A stretch of 9,549 bases of DNA from Ignavibacteriota bacterium. GTDB lineage: Bacteria > Bacteroidota > Ignavibacteria > Tepidaquicellales > Tepidaquicellaceae. Shown here piece after piece: positions 7,657 through 9,549 of this stretch. The position numbers and the translations under genes were made by a program. The notes below the pieces were generated by a model that made no database searches, had not been told where the DNA came from, and saw only the letters and a program-made list of their open reading frames with translations. The first letter of the stretch is position 1. Every line of letters begins with the position of its first letter. The stretch is taken from positions 7,578 through 17,126 of the forward strand of contig PNBM01000285.1 of assembly GCA_003135995.1 (NCBI GenBank), written 5' to 3'.

Positions 7657-8068
7657 AATTTAAATCCACAGCGATTGGATTTAAATTTATAAAAGAAAAA
7701 TCTACATCTAAAATAATCACATGTAATTCCCGCGTTTTAAAATTTAAATTTATCGAATCCGGATTTAAATCTTTTTTATTCCGATGTAAATCAGAAATAT
7801 TTAGATGTAAATCGAAAATATTCGGATATACGCCGGAATGTTTCGGATGTACGTCAGAATTTCTCAGATGTACATCCAAATGTCTCAGATGTACATCCAG
7901 GCTCAAAGATGTACGCCGGAATGTTTTAGATGTACGCCGGAATGTTCCGGATGTATGTCAGAATGTTTCAGATGTACATCCAAATGTCTCAGATGTACAT
8001 CCAGGCTCATAGATGTACGCCGGAATGTTTCAGATGTACGCCGGAATGTTTCAGATGTACATCAGAAT
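7657..8068. repeat. Array of about 20 dyad-headed units with a 21-bp period
   Basis: Units begin at 7657, 7678, 7699, 7720, 7741, 7762, 7783, 7804, 7825, 7846, 7867, 7888, 7908, 7929, 7950, 7971, 7992, 8012, 8033 and 8054. All are 21 bp apart except two of 20 bp (7888-7907 and 7992-8011). Most start with a ten-base near-palindrome. GATGTACATC is a perfect dyad at 7867, 7888, 7971, 7992 and 8054; variants are GATGTACGCC, GATGTACGTC and GATGTAAATC. Further left AATTTAAATT (7741) and GATTTAAATC (7762) are also perfect dyads. The right part (7825-8053) is well conserved, the left part is AT-rich and degenerate, and the last unit is partial. With no unique spacers this is not CRISPR. A spacing of 21 bp is two helical turns, so the dyads would lie on one face of the DNA. 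Function unknown. Confidence 0.9.
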
Positions 8069-8108
8069 AATAATAATGTGCAAAAATACGCCAAAAACGC
8101 ATTTTTTG

Positions 8109-8161
8109 ACTTTGCGAGCGTTACTTTGCGAACTTTGCGAGTTTTTTTTGCGAACTTTGCG
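8109..8161. repeat. Cluster of ACTTTGCGA nonamers
   Basis: Three full copies of ACTTTGCGA start at 8109, 8123 and 8132, with a fourth, ACTTTGCG, at 8154-8161. They are separated by short spacers, one containing an eight-T run, and lead into TTTAAGGC. Similar CTTTGCG-rich phrases occur as interspersed intergenic repeats in other Bacteroidetes-group genomes, to my recollection. No gene is supported here. Confidence 0.6.
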
Positions 8162-8296
8162 TTTAAGGCTTTTTAAGCACATTCCAATATATATTTGCAA
8201 AGCCATTAAGATAACTATAAATATATTACTTGATTTTACAAACGGAAATCGTGAAATTTCAATAACGAATATACTTGCAATCTCGTCTAAAATTCG

Positions 8297-8330
8297 TTAG
8301 CTCCAAAAAAGTAACATTTTTATAAATTTG
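8297..8330 (+). promoter_or_regulatory. Likely Bacteroidetes-type promoter for the beta-propeller gene
   Basis: TAAATTTG at 8323-8330 matches the Bacteroidetes -7 consensus TAnnTTTG exactly and lies 23 bases before the ATG at 8354, giving a short leader. The -33 element is weak: the nearest candidate is GTTAG around 8296-8300 rather than TTTG. No Shine-Dalgarno sequence is visible between this site and the start codon. Confidence 0.45.
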
Positions 8331-8353
8331 CAAAATGTTATACTATTTACTTA

Positions 8354-9549
8354 ATGTCTAAAAAGTACAACGATATATTAATAAATCGCAGACTCATCAA
8401 GAATTCGCTTCGCTCAGTTTTGTTTTTGCTCTCGCTCTTAATTGTCCATTGTACATTGAACATTGAAAATTGTAATGGGCAGTGGTATCAAATCAATTTG
8501 CCCGTTTCAGGTTCGGTAAATCAAATACAATTTATAAATTCTAATACCGGATGGATAAACGTTTTACAATCCAGTTATTTATTTAATTTACTTAGGACAA
8601 CAAATGCAGGTATAAACTGGCAATCTGTTTATTCCGATTCAGCAAAAGTCTCATCATTCCAATTTATTAATGATACTCTCGGATATGCTATGGGTTATCA
8701 AGCTGGGAATACGACATTATCGAAAACTACTAATAGCGGATTTAACTGGATTATAATGCAATCTTCCGGCGCTCTTGACGGAGGAGGTTTTTATATGGTA
8801 AATGCGGATACCGGATGGGTAAATTCATTTAGTTATCCTTCTCATTATACTTTCAGAACTACGAATGGATTTCAGACAATAGAGAATATCTGTAATGGTC
8901 CTGGAGGAGTTCCGGCTACTTTATATTTCTTTAAAGAAAAATTTAACGGAGAATATTGCGGATATATGTCCGGAAATGGTTATCTCTGGAAAACCACAAA
9001 CAGTGGGTTTAACTGGACGCAAATAAATCCAAACGGAACATTATATGGTTACAGTTTTCTAAACAAAGATACCGGCTGGGTTAATATGGAATTTCAAAAT
9101 AGCAAGATTTATAAAACAATTAATGGGGGATTAAATTGGACATTACAATTTAGTTATACAAATCTATATGGTATTGGAAATGTTTTTGCAGTTAGTAATA
9201 TTAGAATTTGGAGCGGAACAGACGGATATTATGTTTTAGCGAGTAGTAATGGTGGTTCTGTTTGGGGAAAACAGACAAGTCCTTTATATGCAAATTTCTA
9301 TATATATATGTATGATACTTCTTTAGGTTTTACCTGGGCTGGTTCTCAGATATTAAAAACCACAAATGGTGGCGGAATAATTATTTCTGTTAAATTAATT
9401 TCAGAAAATATACCTGGTGAATTTAAACTATTTCAAAACTATCCGAATCCGTTTAATCCGGTGACGAAAATAAAGTTTGATATTCCTGCTCTTGGTTCCC
9501 CCCTTGGAAGGGGGGCAGGGGGGATGACGGTTCTTAAAGTCTATGACAT
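8354..9549 (+). CDS. Secreted Ycf48/BNR-like beta-propeller protein with type IX sorting domain (3' end beyond window)
   Basis: I translated 398 codons from ATG 8354 to the edge with no stop. The N-terminus is signal-like: basic (NRRLIKNSLRS), then hydrophobic SVLFLLSLLIVHCTL (about 21-35). The body is built of recurring propeller-type units of the Ycf48 style: DTGWVN/NTGWIN strands alternate with TTNxGxNW turns, for example TTNAGINW, TTNSGFNW (twice), TINGGLNW and TTNGGG. At residue 357 the start of a type IX secretion C-terminal domain appears, FKLFQNYPNPFNPVTKIKFDIP, which normally directs export across the outer membrane and surface attachment or release. The domain is cut by the window edge after KVYD. 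Two DNA repeats lie inside the gene: heptamers over residues 30-41, and a G/C palindrome over about 382-391. Such proteins are often extracellular; ligand or substrate is unknown. No neighbour suggests a specific role. Confidence 0.85.
   Translation, partial: MSKKYNDILINRRLIKNSLRSVLFLLSLLIVHCTLNIENCNGQWYQINLPVSGSVNQIQFINSNTGWINVLQSSYLFNLLRTTNAGINWQSVYSDSAKVSSFQFINDTLGYAMGYQAGNTTLSKTTNSGFNWIIMQSSGALDGGGFYMVNADTGWVNSFSYPSHYTFRTTNGFQTIENICNGPGGVPATLYFFKEKFNGEYCGYMSGNGYLWKTTNSGFNWTQINPNGTLYGYSFLNKDTGWVNMEFQNSKIYKTINGGLNWTLQFSYTNLYGIGNVFAVSNIRIWSGTDGYYVLASSNGGSVWGKQTSPLYANFYIYMYDTSLGFTWAGSQILKTTNGGGIIISVKLISENIPGEFKLFQNYPNPFNPVTKIKFDIPALGSPLGRGAGGMTVLKVYD
8441..8475. repeat. Five tandem heptamers ATTGWMM within the signal-peptide region
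   Basis: ATTGTCC, ATTGTAC, ATTGAAC, ATTGAAA and ATTGTAA follow one another with a strict 7-base step. They encode residues 30-41 (IVHCTLNIENCN) of the beta-propeller protein, at the end of its hydrophobic signal segment. Because 7 is not a multiple of 3, each heptamer is read in a different frame. Heptameric tandem repeats are known from other bacteria, notably the STRR elements of cyanobacteria. Confidence 0.8.
9496..9527. repeat. G/C-run palindromic repeat inserted in frame in the sorting domain
   Basis: CCCCCCTT (9498-9505) and AAGGGGGG (9508-9515) form an 8-bp stem with a GG spacer. CA and a second run of six G (9518-9523) follow, then ATGA. The base composition is sharply unlike the AT-rich gene around it. 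The repeat is read as SPLGRGAGGM between FDIPALG and TVLKVYD, where related sorting domains normally have only a few residues, so it looks like an inserted interspersed repeat. Confidence 0.7.

Larger units (their letters stand above)
7485..8353. other. Gene-free, repeat-rich region
   Basis: This 869-bp stretch has no convincing gene. It holds, in order, a TTAATTAC/GTAATTAA hairpin, a short ACTCC/GGAGT palindrome, the 21-bp periodic dyad array, a cluster of ACTTTGCGA nonamers and a promoter-like site before the last gene. Open frames over the array exist on both strands, but they come from its 21-base period, a multiple of three. The 20-bp units shift the frame and put a TGA in the minus-strand repeat frame, so I do not call genes here. 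Between 8166 and 8299 I see only AT-rich DNA. Confidence 0.7.

Noticed and set aside
7657..8068. CRISPR array
   Set aside because: The units are 20-21 bp with no distinct spacers and the variation falls throughout the unit, so there is no repeat-spacer alternation; no cas gene is nearby.
7838..8176. Cysteine-rich or repeat protein on the plus strand
   Set aside because: The frame stays open only because the unit length is a multiple of three and the units lack stops. The 20-bp units shift it through different peptides (QMYIQMS, RCTPECF, DVRRNVS), which is not how a coding repeat behaves.
8013..8300. Plus-strand open frame over the array end and nonamer cluster
   Set aside because: It reads repeat DNA and then AT-rich spacer, with no signal, motif or start context.

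Overview
The window looks like chromosomal DNA from an AT-rich member of the Fibrobacteres-Chlorobi-Bacteroidetes (FCB) group, most likely an Ignavibacteria-like lineage. The main evidence is at the right end: a secreted protein with the sorting-domain motif YPNPFNPVTKIKFDIP, typical of type IX secretion cargo in that group. Supporting signs are the lack of Shine-Dalgarno sequences before most genes, a match to the Bacteroidetes -7 promoter box (TAnnTTTG), and a BatA-like membrane protein. The assignment rests on motifs read by eye, not on a database search.

Layout. Positions 1-4700 hold a tight three-gene operon on the minus strand, read from right to left: thiamine pyrophosphokinase (4065-4700), a sodium:solute symporter (2646-4058, 6 bases downstream) and a patatin-phospholipase/Omp85 outer-membrane protein (1-2644, starting with TTG 1 base after the symporter stop and running off the left edge). 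A 96-bp divergent spacer separates this operon from a plus-strand BatA-like protein with a von Willebrand factor A (VWA) domain (4797-6956). A small unrecognised lipoprotein follows (7140-7484). Then comes an 869-bp gene-free stretch packed with repeats, and finally a secreted Ycf48/BNR-type beta-propeller protein (8354 to beyond 9549) cut by the right edge.

How the parts may work together. The kinase-symporter pair suggests thiamine uptake followed by conversion to thiamine diphosphate. The patatin-Omp85 protein has no obvious link to that pathway and may only share the transcript. The BatA-like protein and the lipoprotein are envelope proteins of unknown role.

The most unusual content is repetitive DNA. 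About twenty units with a near-perfect 21-bp period, most opening with a ten-base dyad (GATGTACATC or a variant), lie at 7657-8068 and carry a 104-bp higher-order period. Four other repeat types occur between 6.98 and 8.17 kb. Two further repeats lie inside the last gene: heptamers in its signal-peptide region, and a G/C-run palindrome inserted in frame in its sorting domain. I saw no tRNA, rRNA, CRISPR, transposase or riboswitch.
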